DNA from: Planctomycetota bacterium | GTDB lineage: Bacteria > Planctomycetota > Phycisphaerae > FEN-1346 | Length of the DNA: 39,442 nucleotides | Assembly (NCBI GenBank): GCA_016872895.1 | Contig: VGYT01000005.1 | Coordinates: 1-39,442 of the forward strand | Reading direction: 5' to 3' | Program-made: the position numbers and the translations under genes | The notes under the pieces: model-generated | What the model was told of the DNA's origin: nothing | Seen by the model: only the letters and a program-made list of their open reading frames with translations | The model's database searches: none | Shown here: in pieces, positions 25,240 to 32,520 of the stretch | Layout of the letters: every line of letters starts with the position of its first letter | Numbering within the stretch: the first letter of the stretch is position 1

Positions 25240-25390
25240 TTCCCAAGTACGTGCTTCGGTCCATGGCCGGCGCCTTCTTGGGAGAACTTATCGGAGGCCG
25301 AAACAGAAGTCAACAACAATCTGTTGGGGGCTGGCAGGAATCGCGCCATACGGCCGCGAGAGGGCCCGCACTCCCGGGGCCCGGCCGGGT

Positions 25391-25424
25391 GGCATGCCCG
25401 CGCCGCCGCATGCGTGGGCATGCC
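25391..25424. repeat. Inverted repeat ggcatgccc / gggcatgcc
   Basis: Perfect 9-bp arms separated by a GC-rich spacer; with flanking bases included the arms match at 14 of 16 positions. It belongs to the class of short palindromes scattered through this window. Confidence 0.55.
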
Positions 25425-25734
25425 GCCCGCCCCGGACGGAAGGAGAAGAGGCACATGCGGGGCCTATCGCGAGGCTTTTCCGCAACGTCAGTCTCCGTCA
25501 GGCAACGTTGGCGCAACTGCCTGCAAATACAGGCTTTACGCGGTGCTCATTCTCCGATGCTCTTCGGGCTGTTGCCAACCGTAAACGTGGCGGGAAAACG
25601 CCGGGCTGGGCGCGAGAAATCCCCGGAGATTCTCAGGCCGGTAAACCCTTGATTTTGCGCGAGTTACGCGAGCGCGCTCGAAAAGCCGGTCGCCGGCGAC
25701 CTGTTGGCACGGCGATTGCTCAGATTCGGATATC

Positions 25735-25850
25735 TGGCTCGTTCTTTACAAGGCATCGCTTGTGACTTTCCGCACAGCCCTCCCCCGGGTGCGACAAGTC
25801 TCCAGGCGCTTTGCCACACAACCCCCTTAACTCCCATAAAGAACGAGCCA
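25735..25850. repeat. 116-bp element with perfect 14-bp inverted ends
   Basis: The ends tggctcgttcttta (25735-25748) and taaagaacgagcca (25837-25850) are exact inverted copies. The interior is not palindromic. It could be a miniature mobile element, though no target-site duplication is visible, or the closing stem of a structured RNA. Confidence 0.65.
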
Positions 25851-26074
25851 CTTGCGAGGAATCGCCCCGCAAGGGGCGTTGCGGGCGGTTAGACGGGTTT
25901 GTTGCGGGTCAAAGAAGTTGCGGGATAGTGGAGGGTCTACAGGTCAGACCAGCATGCCGAGTGCCAAGCCAACCGTTCCACACACAGAACGTTCGGCGGC
26001 ACAGGCCTGCGGGGATCAGCGGACCCGAAAATTGACGGATGTAGATCTCAAGTAGCCGTCTATCCCCGCAACAC

Positions 26075-26111
26075 GGGCAGGGCCTCCCCTCCGGGCCTTG
26101 CCCATTTTTTT
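26075..26111 (+). terminator. Rho-independent terminator, plus strand
   Basis: A stem of gggcagggcc against gggccttgccc (one bulge) is followed at once by attttttt. It can only end a plus-strand transcript that begins inside the gene-poor stretch to the left, since the nearest gene there runs the other way. Confidence 0.6.
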
Positions 26112-26144
26112 GGCACCCCGGCGGGGATACTCGCATGCCCGCGC

Positions 26145-26166
26145 ACCTGCCTGCCGGCAGGCAGGT
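26145..26166. repeat. 22-bp perfect palindrome acctgcctgccggcaggcag
   Basis: The full unit continues for two more bases to a perfect 22-bp palindrome. It sits between wider arms built of gcatgcc. It may be a member of a dispersed repeat family; only one copy was seen in this window. Confidence 0.6.
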
Positions 26167-26276
26167 ACAGCGCCGTCGGCATGCCCACCGTCCTCCCCTC
26201 TTCTTTCCGGGAACCTCCGGGCGCACGGCAAGTCTAACCCTTCGGACGACACAGGCTGCGGTTGGAGGGTTCGGCG

Positions 26277-27467
26277 ATGGCCGGGCTACGGGTGAGGCGG
26301 CTGGGATGGCTGGCCGGCGTTTGCGTGGCCGCGACGGCGGCCGCGGCGCTAGTTGCGTGCGCAGCATGGGGTTCCTACATTGAGGAGGAGTTCCGAGGCG
26401 GAACGTCGGTTGTCCGCCCGCCGCCAGCGCCTCCGCCCCCATCGCCGCTCCCGCCGACCCACCGCCGGCCGCCGCCCAGCCATCACGTGCCGGAACTCGC
26501 GCGGCTGCTGGAGCGGCTTGAGCCGCGGCGGCCGCTCGTCTGCGGCCGGCTGGCGGTGTATCCGATTGCGGCGCGGGGGGGGAGCGACCTGGGCGGCCGC
26601 TGGCTGACCATGGACGCCGCCCTCGCGCGGGGCCTGCTGGCCGTCACGGAGCGCGACGGCGGGGGCAGCGTGCCCGTCATCCGCCTGGAGAACCGCAGCG
26701 GGGCCGACTACATCTTCGTCATGGCCGGCGAAGTTGCCGCCGGAGGCAAGCAGACCCGTACCCTTCGCCAGGACGTCATCCTGGCGCCGAAGCAGCGCAT
26801 CGAGGTGCCCGTCTTCTGCGTGGAACAGCACCGCTGGAGCGGCAAGGCCGAGTTCAGCGCGGGGGGCATGCTCGTGCCGCAGTCCATCCAGCGCGAGATG
26901 CGCAGAGGGGCCGACCAGGCGTCGGTGTGGTCCGAGGTCGACCGCGCGGCAGGCGCGCTGGGCGCGCGCAATCCCACGAGCAGCCTGGAACTGGCGATGA
27001 AGGCCGCGCCGGTGCAGCGGGAACTGGACGAGGTGCGGCGGATAATCATGCCCGAGGTCCCGGCCGACAGCATCGGCTTCGTGCTGGCCGACCGCTGGAC
27101 CGGCCGCGCGCTGGGCGGCGAGTTCTTCGGGCGGTCGGACCTGGCGCTGGCGCTTCTTCCGAAACTTCTGGACGCCTACGCGGTGGACCTTGTGCTGCCT
27201 CACGGCCGCGAGCGGCCGGCCGGACGCCCGCCCGACGAGACGATCGCGTGGGACTTCATCGGCCGCATACGCGCCGCAGGCAGCCACCGCACGGGCACGC
27301 CCGGCTCGGGCGAGGGCATCGGGATGCGGGCCGGCGGGCTGGTGGGCGACGGCGTGGGGCTGGGCGGCGTGCTCGTCCACTTCGGATGTCAGGCCGAGGA
27401 CCAGATCGTGCCGATGCCGATGCCGATGCCGATGCCCGGGCCGCGGCCGCCGGCGTACCGCGAATAA
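26277..27467 (+). CDS. ARPP-1-domain lipoprotein
   Basis: The 396-residue protein has a signal peptide ending in the lipobox ALVAC, then a Pro-rich segment. Its core resembles the ARPP-1 domain: LENRSGADYIFVMAGEVAAGGKQTRTLRQDVILAPKQ followed by IEVPVFCVEQHRWSG, with SLELAMKAAPVQRELDEV further on. That domain has no fixed function that I know. The C-terminus has a short VPMPMPMPMPGP run from a ccgatg repeat. I chose ATG 26277 with ggaggg upstream; the TTG at 26262 is inside that site. The next gene, a VIT/vWA protein, lies 95 bp downstream in the same direction and may form an operon with it. Confidence 0.75.
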   Translation: MAGLRVRRLGWLAGVCVAATAAAALVACAAWGSYIEEEFRGGTSVVRPPPAPPPPSPLPPTHRRPPPSHHVPELARLLERLEPRRPLVCGRLAVYPIAARGGSDLGGRWLTMDAALARGLLAVTERDGGGSVPVIRLENRSGADYIFVMAGEVAAGGKQTRTLRQDVILAPKQRIEVPVFCVEQHRWSGKAEFSAGGMLVPQSIQREMRRGADQASVWSEVDRAAGALGARNPTSSLELAMKAAPVQRELDEVRRIIMPEVPADSIGFVLADRWTGRALGGEFFGRSDLALALLPKLLDAYAVDLVLPHGRERPAGRPPDETIAWDFIGRIRAAGSHRTGTPGSGEGIGMRAGGLVGDGVGLGGVLVHFGCQAEDQIVPMPMPMPMPGPRPPAYRE

Positions 27468-27489
27468 CCGCCCTCGACAGGCCGATTCA

Positions 27490-27516
27490 GCCGCCGGGCT
27501 TGCCCGGCGCGAGTTC
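27490..27516. repeat. Dispersed repeat copy with gccgggcttgcccggc hairpin
   Basis: The stretch gccgccgggcttgcccggcg and the following cgagttc match, in reverse complement, the units near 18245-18277 (gaactcgcgcccggcaacgg). The central stem gccgggc/gcccggc is perfect. It lies in the gap between the ARPP-1 and VIT/vWA genes. Confidence 0.55.
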
Positions 27517-27562
27517 TCAGGTGCAGCGGGACAGAATGGGTCTCCACTGAAAGGCGCAACAG

Positions 27563-29977
27563 ATGAAGAAGGCACGGCTGCTTGAGGCGTTGGCGGCGGG
27601 GCTCATTGCCGCGGCGCTGGCTCATCCGGCGTGCGGCCAGGGCCTGCTGGTGCCGAAGGACGAGGGCCTGCCGCCCTTGGCCGTCAAATACCTGCGCGTC
27701 GATGCATCGATCGACAACCAGGCGGCCACGACGCGCGTCGTCCAGGAGTTCCAGAACTCCACCGGCCGGGACCTGGAATGCACGTACGTCTTTCCGCTGC
27801 CGAAGGGCGCGGCCATACGCGACTTCGCCATGTACATCGGCGGCAAACGCATGAAGGGCGAACTGCTGGAGAAGGACAAGGCCCGCTCCGTGTACGAAGA
27901 CATCGTCCGCCGCGCCAAAGACCCCGGCCTCCTGGAATACGTGGACGGGCAGATACTGCGGCTGCGCATTTTCCCCGTGCCCGCGGGCGGCACGCAGAAG
28001 GTGGAACTGGAGTACGCGGAACTCCTGCCGGTGGACGGCGGGCTGGGCGAATACGTCTTTCCGCTGCGCGTGGGCGAGAAGGCATCGCGGACGCTGGAGG
28101 ACTTCACCGTGGCCGTGCGCATCAAGAGCGCCTCGCCCATCAAGAGCGTGTACAGCCCGACGCACGAGGTCGGCGTGGCCCGGCCGTCGGAGCACGAGGC
28201 CGTGGCCGGCGTGGAAACCCGGAAGGCCCTCCTCGACCGCGACTTCCACCTTTTCTGGACGCTGAGCGAGAAGGACTTCGGCCTGGCGCTGATGACGTAC
28301 CGCCCGGACCCGTCGCGTCCGGGGATGTTCCTGGCGCTGATAAGCCCGAAGAGCGTCATCAACGACGACCGCCGCACGCCGCGAGACGCGGTGTTCGTGC
28401 TGGACACGTCCGGTTCGATGAAGGGCGAGAAAATCGAGCAGGCCAGAAGGGCGCTTAAGTTCTGCCTAGACAAACTGGACCCGAAGGACCGCTTCGCCGT
28501 GGTGCAGTTCTCGACGTCGGCCCAGGCGCTGGCCGAGGGGTGGGCGGATGCGTCGGCCGAGAACGTCGAGAAAGCGCGAAAATGGGTCGATACGTTCGAG
28601 GCCGCCGGCGGCACGAACATCGCCGAGGCCCTCCAGAAGACCTTCGCCCTGCCCTGCGACGATGCGCGGCCGGCCACCGTCATGTTCCTGACGGACGGGC
28701 GGCCGACGGTCGATTTCACCGACACCGAGGCCCTGCTGAAGATCGTCAAGGACTCCGGCAGGCGATCTCGGATGTTCACCTTCGGCGTGGGCGACGACGT
28801 AAGCACGCACCTTCTTGACCGCATGGCGGGCGAGACCGGCGGCCTGCCGGAATACGTCAGGCCCGGCGAGGCCATTGACGGCAAGGTCACGCGGCTGTTC
28901 TCGAAGATGACGCACCCCGTGCTTACGGACCTCGTGCTGGAAGTGCCCGGCGTGCGGGTGACCGAGATGTATCCGAAGCGGCTGCCGGACCTGTTCCGCG
29001 GCGGGCAGATCGTGATCGTCGGCGCCTACGAGGGCGACGGCGACTCGGTTCTGCGCCTCAAGGGCCGCGTCGCCGGCAAGGCCGAGGAACTCGTGTACGA
29101 GGGGACGTTCCCCAAGAAGACGGCCGAAAAATCGTTCATCGGCCCGCTCTACGCCAGCCGCAAGATCGGGTTCCTCCTGGACCAGATACGCCTGCACGGC
29201 GAGAACAAGGAACTCAAGGACGAAGTCGTGCGCCTGAGCCTGGAGTACGGCATCGAGACTCCGTACACAAGTTACCTCGTCCTCGAGAGCGAGGAGCAGT
29301 ACAAGCAGTTCGGCGTTACGCGAAGCGGCGTCTTGCCGTATCCTTCGGCGGACCGTCGCGGCGGCGCGGCGGGCGGCGCAGCGACGAGCGCCCAGCCGTG
29401 GGCCGCGCCGCAGGCCGACGGCGAGCGCCATGCCCGCGCAGCCGAACGCGTGCAAAGCCTGTACAAGGAGAGCGGCCCGGCTGCGGCCCCTGCGGCGCCC
29501 GGCTTCGGCATGCGCCTGGGGCCGAGCGCTGCCGAGCCGCCGGCGCCCCCCGCCCGGCTCTACGCCGACGCCTACGGCCTTCGCGCCGACGAGAAGGACC
29601 TCCGCCAGGCCGAGACGGGCAAGACGGCCATCGACATCGCCCAGCAGATTCAGCGCCTGCGCCAGAGCGAGCAGGTGGCCAAGGCTGCCCGCAAGGTGCA
29701 GAACCGCGGCGGCAAGACGTTCGTCGAATACCGCGGCGTGTGGGTGGACCAGGCGTTTGAGGGGACAGAACGGCTCACGCGAATCAAGTGGGGCTCCGAG
29801 GCGTTCTTCCGCCTGGCCCGCGAGAAGACTGAACTCGTGGGCGCACTCGGCCTGGGCCAGCGCGTGGTCGTGATCACGGCGCGCGGCGTCGGCGTAGCAG
29901 TGGACCCCGACGAGGGCGCAGAGAAACTATCCGACGAGGAACTCCAAGGCCTCTTCACCGACGCGCCGGCGAAGTAG
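27563..29977 (+). CDS. Secreted VIT-domain and von Willebrand A-domain protein
   Basis: The 804-residue protein has a signal peptide ending near ACGQG. Residues about 30-160 form a VIT domain (FQNSTGRDLECTYVFPLPKGAAI, VYEDIVRRAKDPGLLEYV). The von Willebrand A domain opens with an intact metal site DTSGSMKGE near residue 279 and has the second acidic part FLTDGRPT. The C-terminal third is Ala/Pro-rich and ends in a small domain after KTFVEYRGVWVDQAF. This architecture is the bacterial relative of inter-alpha-trypsin inhibitor heavy chains, thought to mediate protein contacts at the cell surface. An aaaggcg site lies before the ATG. The gene ends just before a palindromic element shared with the convergent HD-GYP gene. 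Confidence 0.9.
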   Translation: MKKARLLEALAAGLIAAALAHPACGQGLLVPKDEGLPPLAVKYLRVDASIDNQAATTRVVQEFQNSTGRDLECTYVFPLPKGAAIRDFAMYIGGKRMKGELLEKDKARSVYEDIVRRAKDPGLLEYVDGQILRLRIFPVPAGGTQKVELEYAELLPVDGGLGEYVFPLRVGEKASRTLEDFTVAVRIKSASPIKSVYSPTHEVGVARPSEHEAVAGVETRKALLDRDFHLFWTLSEKDFGLALMTYRPDPSRPGMFLALISPKSVINDDRRTPRDAVFVLDTSGSMKGEKIEQARRALKFCLDKLDPKDRFAVVQFSTSAQALAEGWADASAENVEKARKWVDTFEAAGGTNIAEALQKTFALPCDDARPATVMFLTDGRPTVDFTDTEALLKIVKDSGRRSRMFTFGVGDDVSTHLLDRMAGETGGLPEYVRPGEAIDGKVTRLFSKMTHPVLTDLVLEVPGVRVTEMYPKRLPDLFRGGQIVIVGAYEGDGDSVLRLKGRVAGKAEELVYEGTFPKKTAEKSFIGPLYASRKIGFLLDQIRLHGENKELKDEVVRLSLEYGIETPYTSYLVLESEEQYKQFGVTRSGVLPYPSADRRGGAAGGAATSAQPWAAPQADGERHARAAERVQSLYKESGPAAAPAAPGFGMRLGPSAAEPPAPPARLYADAYGLRADEKDLRQAETGKTAIDIAQQIQRLRQSEQVAKAARKVQNRGGKTFVEYRGVWVDQAFEGTERLTRIKWGSEAFFRLAREKTELVGALGLGQRVVVITARGVGVAVDPDEGAEKLSDEELQGLFTDAPAK

Positions 29978-30062
29978 GCTGAACGGCTGTCATTTGTCAC
30001 TTGTCACTGGCCGCTTCTTGTTCCCGTTACAAGTGACCAGCGGCCAGTGGTAGCCGTTCAGC
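29978..30062. repeat. Composite palindrome between two convergent genes
   Basis: Outer arms gctgaacggct and agccgttcagc are exact inverted copies 85 bp apart. Inside lie cactggccgc/gcggccagtg and gtcacttgt/acaagtgac pairs, so several foldings are possible. The left half is like that of 10594-10691. The stop codon of the HD-GYP gene lies inside the right arm, so the repeat sets the end of that protein and could also end transcription on either side. Confidence 0.7.
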
Positions 30063-32403
30063 GCAAAGAGGTTTGCACCGAAGAGCAGACACGTGCCCTG
30101 CGCGGCTTGCGCGCCAGGAGGTCGGCCACCGTCACGTCGCCCGTCCCGCCAAGGCGCTGCCGCACCCGGCAGACCCACTGGATAAGGGCGTCTACGACCA
30201 GGGGGTCGAACTGCCGCCCGGCCTCCTCCAGGAAGACCTGGAGGGTCTCGGGCACGGGCCGGGCCGCGCGATACGGGCGGTCGGCGGTGATGGCGTCAAG
30301 GGCGTCGGCGGCGGCCAGGATGCGCGACCCCAGCGGGATGGCCTCGCCGGAGACGTTGTCGGGATAGCCCCGGCCGTCGTACCGTTCGTGATGATGGCGG
30401 ACGATGGGGATCTCTCGCTCCAGGAACCGCATCTGGTCAAGGATGCGCACGCCGGCGACGACGTGTTCCTGCATGAGCCGGCGCTCGGCAGGCGTGAGCG
30501 CGCCGGGCTTCCAGAGGATGCCGTCGGGCACGCCGATCTTGCCGACGTCGTGGATGAGGGCCGCCCGCCGGATCGTGGACACCTGCTGCGGGTCGAGGCC
30601 CATCGTGCGGGCGATGCCGACGGCGAAGCGGGCCACGTTCTCGGAATGGCACTTTGCGAACGGGTCGCGGGCCTCCTGGGCGTGCACAAGGCCGCGTATG
30701 CTGCGCACGAACGCCTCGCGGGAGCGCCGCGACAGGGCCAGAACGCGGCGGCGAAGACGCTCGACCGCCCGGAGGTTTATGCGCGGGTCGGCGGGACGGT
30801 CGCGGACGGCCTGGCTGAAGGTGCGGGTGCAGTCGCGGCCGGAGTGCTTGGCGGCGTAGAGGGCCTCGTCGGCGGCGCGCACGAGGCCATCGGCGTCGGC
30901 CGGACCGCCGGGTTCCAGGGCGCTGATGCCGGCGCTGACGGTTATTCGCATGGTGCGGCTGCCATCGGATATGCGGCGCCCGTCGAGCGCCTTGCGGATG
31001 CGCTCGGCGGCGCTGGCGGCCTCTTCGGCCGACGTGTCGGGCATGAGGACCATGAACTCGTCGCCCCCGTAGCGGGCAACGATGTCGGTGGACCGCGCCC
31101 CGCCCTGGAGCGCTTTTGCCACCCCGCGCAGCACCAGGTCGCCGAAGGCATGGCCGCAGGCGTCGTTGATGGACTTGAACTGGTCGATATCGACCATGGC
31201 CAGCGCGAGGCGGGCGCCGGTGCGTCGGGCGCGGTCCAGCTCGCGGCCAAGCATCTGGGTGAACTGGCGGCGGTTCCACAGGCCCGTCAGTTCGTCGACC
31301 GTGGCGAGTTCTTCCAGGCGGCGGTTGGCCTCGCGCAGGGCTTCCGCGGACGCCTTGCGCTCGGTGATGTCCCAGAATATCCCCAGGACTCCCACGATCT
31401 GGCCGCTGTCGTCCCTTACGGGGGTCTTGAGGGTCTGGACCCAGGTTTCTCTGCCGTGCTGCACGTACCTTTCTTCAAACTCATCGGTCTGCCCGGTTTC
31501 CATGACCCTCTTGTCGTCGGCGCGGTACTTATCCGCGAGGTCCCGGGCGAAGAAATCGTAGTCCACTTTCCCCACGGCATCCGCGGGCCGGATGCCGAGG
31601 TCCCGCGCGTAGTTCTCGTTTATCGACGCGTAGCGGGAGTCTCTGTCCTTCATGAATATCTTCTGCGGGATGCTCTCCATGAGCGTTCTGTACCTGGCCT
31701 CGCTCTTGCGCAGGGCGTCCTCGGACGCCTTGCGCTCGGTGATATCGACATTCACTTCAGCAACCAGCCATTCGCCGCCGGCGGTCTGAAACGGCTTCGT
31801 CGTGACCTGGATAGGCCGGTTGTTCTCGCGGACGAGCACCTCTTCGGAAACGATGACCTCCTTGGTTTGCAGAGCCTTCGTAATGCCGCACCCCGGACAG
31901 GCGCAGTCGCGACCCATGAAATACTCATAACACTTCCTGCCCGTGGGGTCGCCGTAAACCTTCTGCCACTCCGGGTCAACGTAGCGAAGGTTGAACTGGC
32001 AATCAATTACGTCCAGGCCGGTGTGCGTGGCGCCGAGGATGAACTCGATTTGCTGCTTGAGCGCCTTGATCTCGCCCTGGGCGCGAAGTCCTTCGATGAT
32101 TCTGCCGAGGCGTCCCGCTATTGCGTTGACCCGCTCCCGCAGGCGGGGGCCGGCCGCCGACGGTCCCGCCGCCGGCCGCCGCGACTGCGCCGTCCGCGCG
32201 TGGCGCCGCACAATCGCGTACAGCGCGGTCCCGACGGTCAGAACGGCGCCACAGCAGAGGGTCAGATCCAGGAACGACACCGCGCCAGCCGCTGCGGGGG
32301 CCCCGGCGGCCTCGGGGGGCGGCGGCTCTCCTCCTTCGGCGCGCTCCGCCGGCGCCGCCAGGCAGGCGCAGAGAACGAAGAGGATGCGGACATTCTGACG
32401 CAC
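30058..32403 (-). CDS. Membrane PAS-PAS-GGDEF-HD-GYP c-di-GMP protein
   Basis: The 781-residue protein has an N-terminal hydrophobic segment, a second membrane segment (LDLTLCCGAVLTVGTALYAIV) and then two PAS domains, a GGDEF domain with intact RYGGDEF (about residue 446) and inhibition site RSTD just before it, and an HD-GYP domain with HDVGKIG (about 618) and HHHERYDGRGYP (about 674). It could both make and break c-di-GMP. The first PAS has a CYEYFMGRDCACPGC cysteine cluster. I prefer the GTG at 32403, with gggagg eight bases upstream, to the GTG at 32520 right after the previous gene's stop, which has no ribosome binding site. The C-terminus ends in a palindromic repeat. Confidence 0.88.
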   Translation of the reverse strand: MRQNVRILFVLCACLAAPAERAEGGEPPPPEAAGAPAAAGAVSFLDLTLCCGAVLTVGTALYAIVRRHARTAQSRRPAAGPSAAGPRLRERVNAIAGRLGRIIEGLRAQGEIKALKQQIEFILGATHTGLDVIDCQFNLRYVDPEWQKVYGDPTGRKCYEYFMGRDCACPGCGITKALQTKEVIVSEEVLVRENNRPIQVTTKPFQTAGGEWLVAEVNVDITERKASEDALRKSEARYRTLMESIPQKIFMKDRDSRYASINENYARDLGIRPADAVGKVDYDFFARDLADKYRADDKRVMETGQTDEFEERYVQHGRETWVQTLKTPVRDDSGQIVGVLGIFWDITERKASAEALREANRRLEELATVDELTGLWNRRQFTQMLGRELDRARRTGARLALAMVDIDQFKSINDACGHAFGDLVLRGVAKALQGGARSTDIVARYGGDEFMVLMPDTSAEEAASAAERIRKALDGRRISDGSRTMRITVSAGISALEPGGPADADGLVRAADEALYAAKHSGRDCTRTFSQAVRDRPADPRINLRAVERLRRRVLALSRRSREAFVRSIRGLVHAQEARDPFAKCHSENVARFAVGIARTMGLDPQQVSTIRRAALIHDVGKIGVPDGILWKPGALTPAERRLMQEHVVAGVRILDQMRFLEREIPIVRHHHERYDGRGYPDNVSGEAIPLGSRILAAADALDAITADRPYRAARPVPETLQVFLEEAGRQFDPLVVDALIQWVCRVRQRLGGTGDVTVADLLARKPRRARVCSSVQTSLR

Positions 32404-32449
32404 GCTTCTTGCCTCCCAGCGCAATACGGCGAATCCCAGCGGGTTCTTA

Positions 32450-32466
32450 TCGGTCCAAAGGACCGA
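32450..32466. repeat. Small perfect hairpin between the two GGDEF genes
   Basis: The sequence tcggtccaaaggaccga forms a perfect 7-bp stem with a 3-base loop in the 117-bp gap between the upstream gene's stop and the chosen GTG start of the next. No T-run follows on the minus strand. Confidence 0.5.
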
Positions 32467-32520
32467 CAACTTCCTGTAAACCTTGCCTGCGGCGAGCCCC
32501 AGGGACCGCTCCGGCGGCAC

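Larger units (their letters stand above)
25240..26276. other. Kilobase gap without a convincing gene, rich in inverted repeats
   Basis: The open frames here are short, overlap on both strands and match nothing I recognise. The stretch holds ggcatgccc/gggcatgcc arms (25391-25424), perfect palindromes cgagcgcgctcg and ggtcgccggcgacc (25688-25701), the 14-bp inverted repeat at 25735-25850, cgccccgcaaggggcg near 25863, a terminator (26075-26111) and a 22-bp palindrome (26145-26166). A plus-strand non-coding RNA ending at the terminator is possible. It did not fit RNase P RNA, tmRNA, SRP RNA or 6S RNA by eye. Confidence 0.5.

Noticed and set aside
23469-25652. 727-residue plus-strand ORF
   Set aside because: Antisense to the ParA-CBM48 gene and its partner; it runs from coding shadow into the repeat-rich gap without any domain.
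25394-25765. 123-residue plus-strand ORF in the gene-poor gap
   Set aside because: No ribosome binding site or recognisable domain, and it runs through palindromes and competing frames on both strands.
32404-32520. 39-residue N-terminal extension of the HD-GYP protein
   Set aside because: The GTG at 32520 has no ribosome binding site, and the stretch contains a perfect hairpin; the GTG at 32403 has gggagg and is followed by a signal-like segment.
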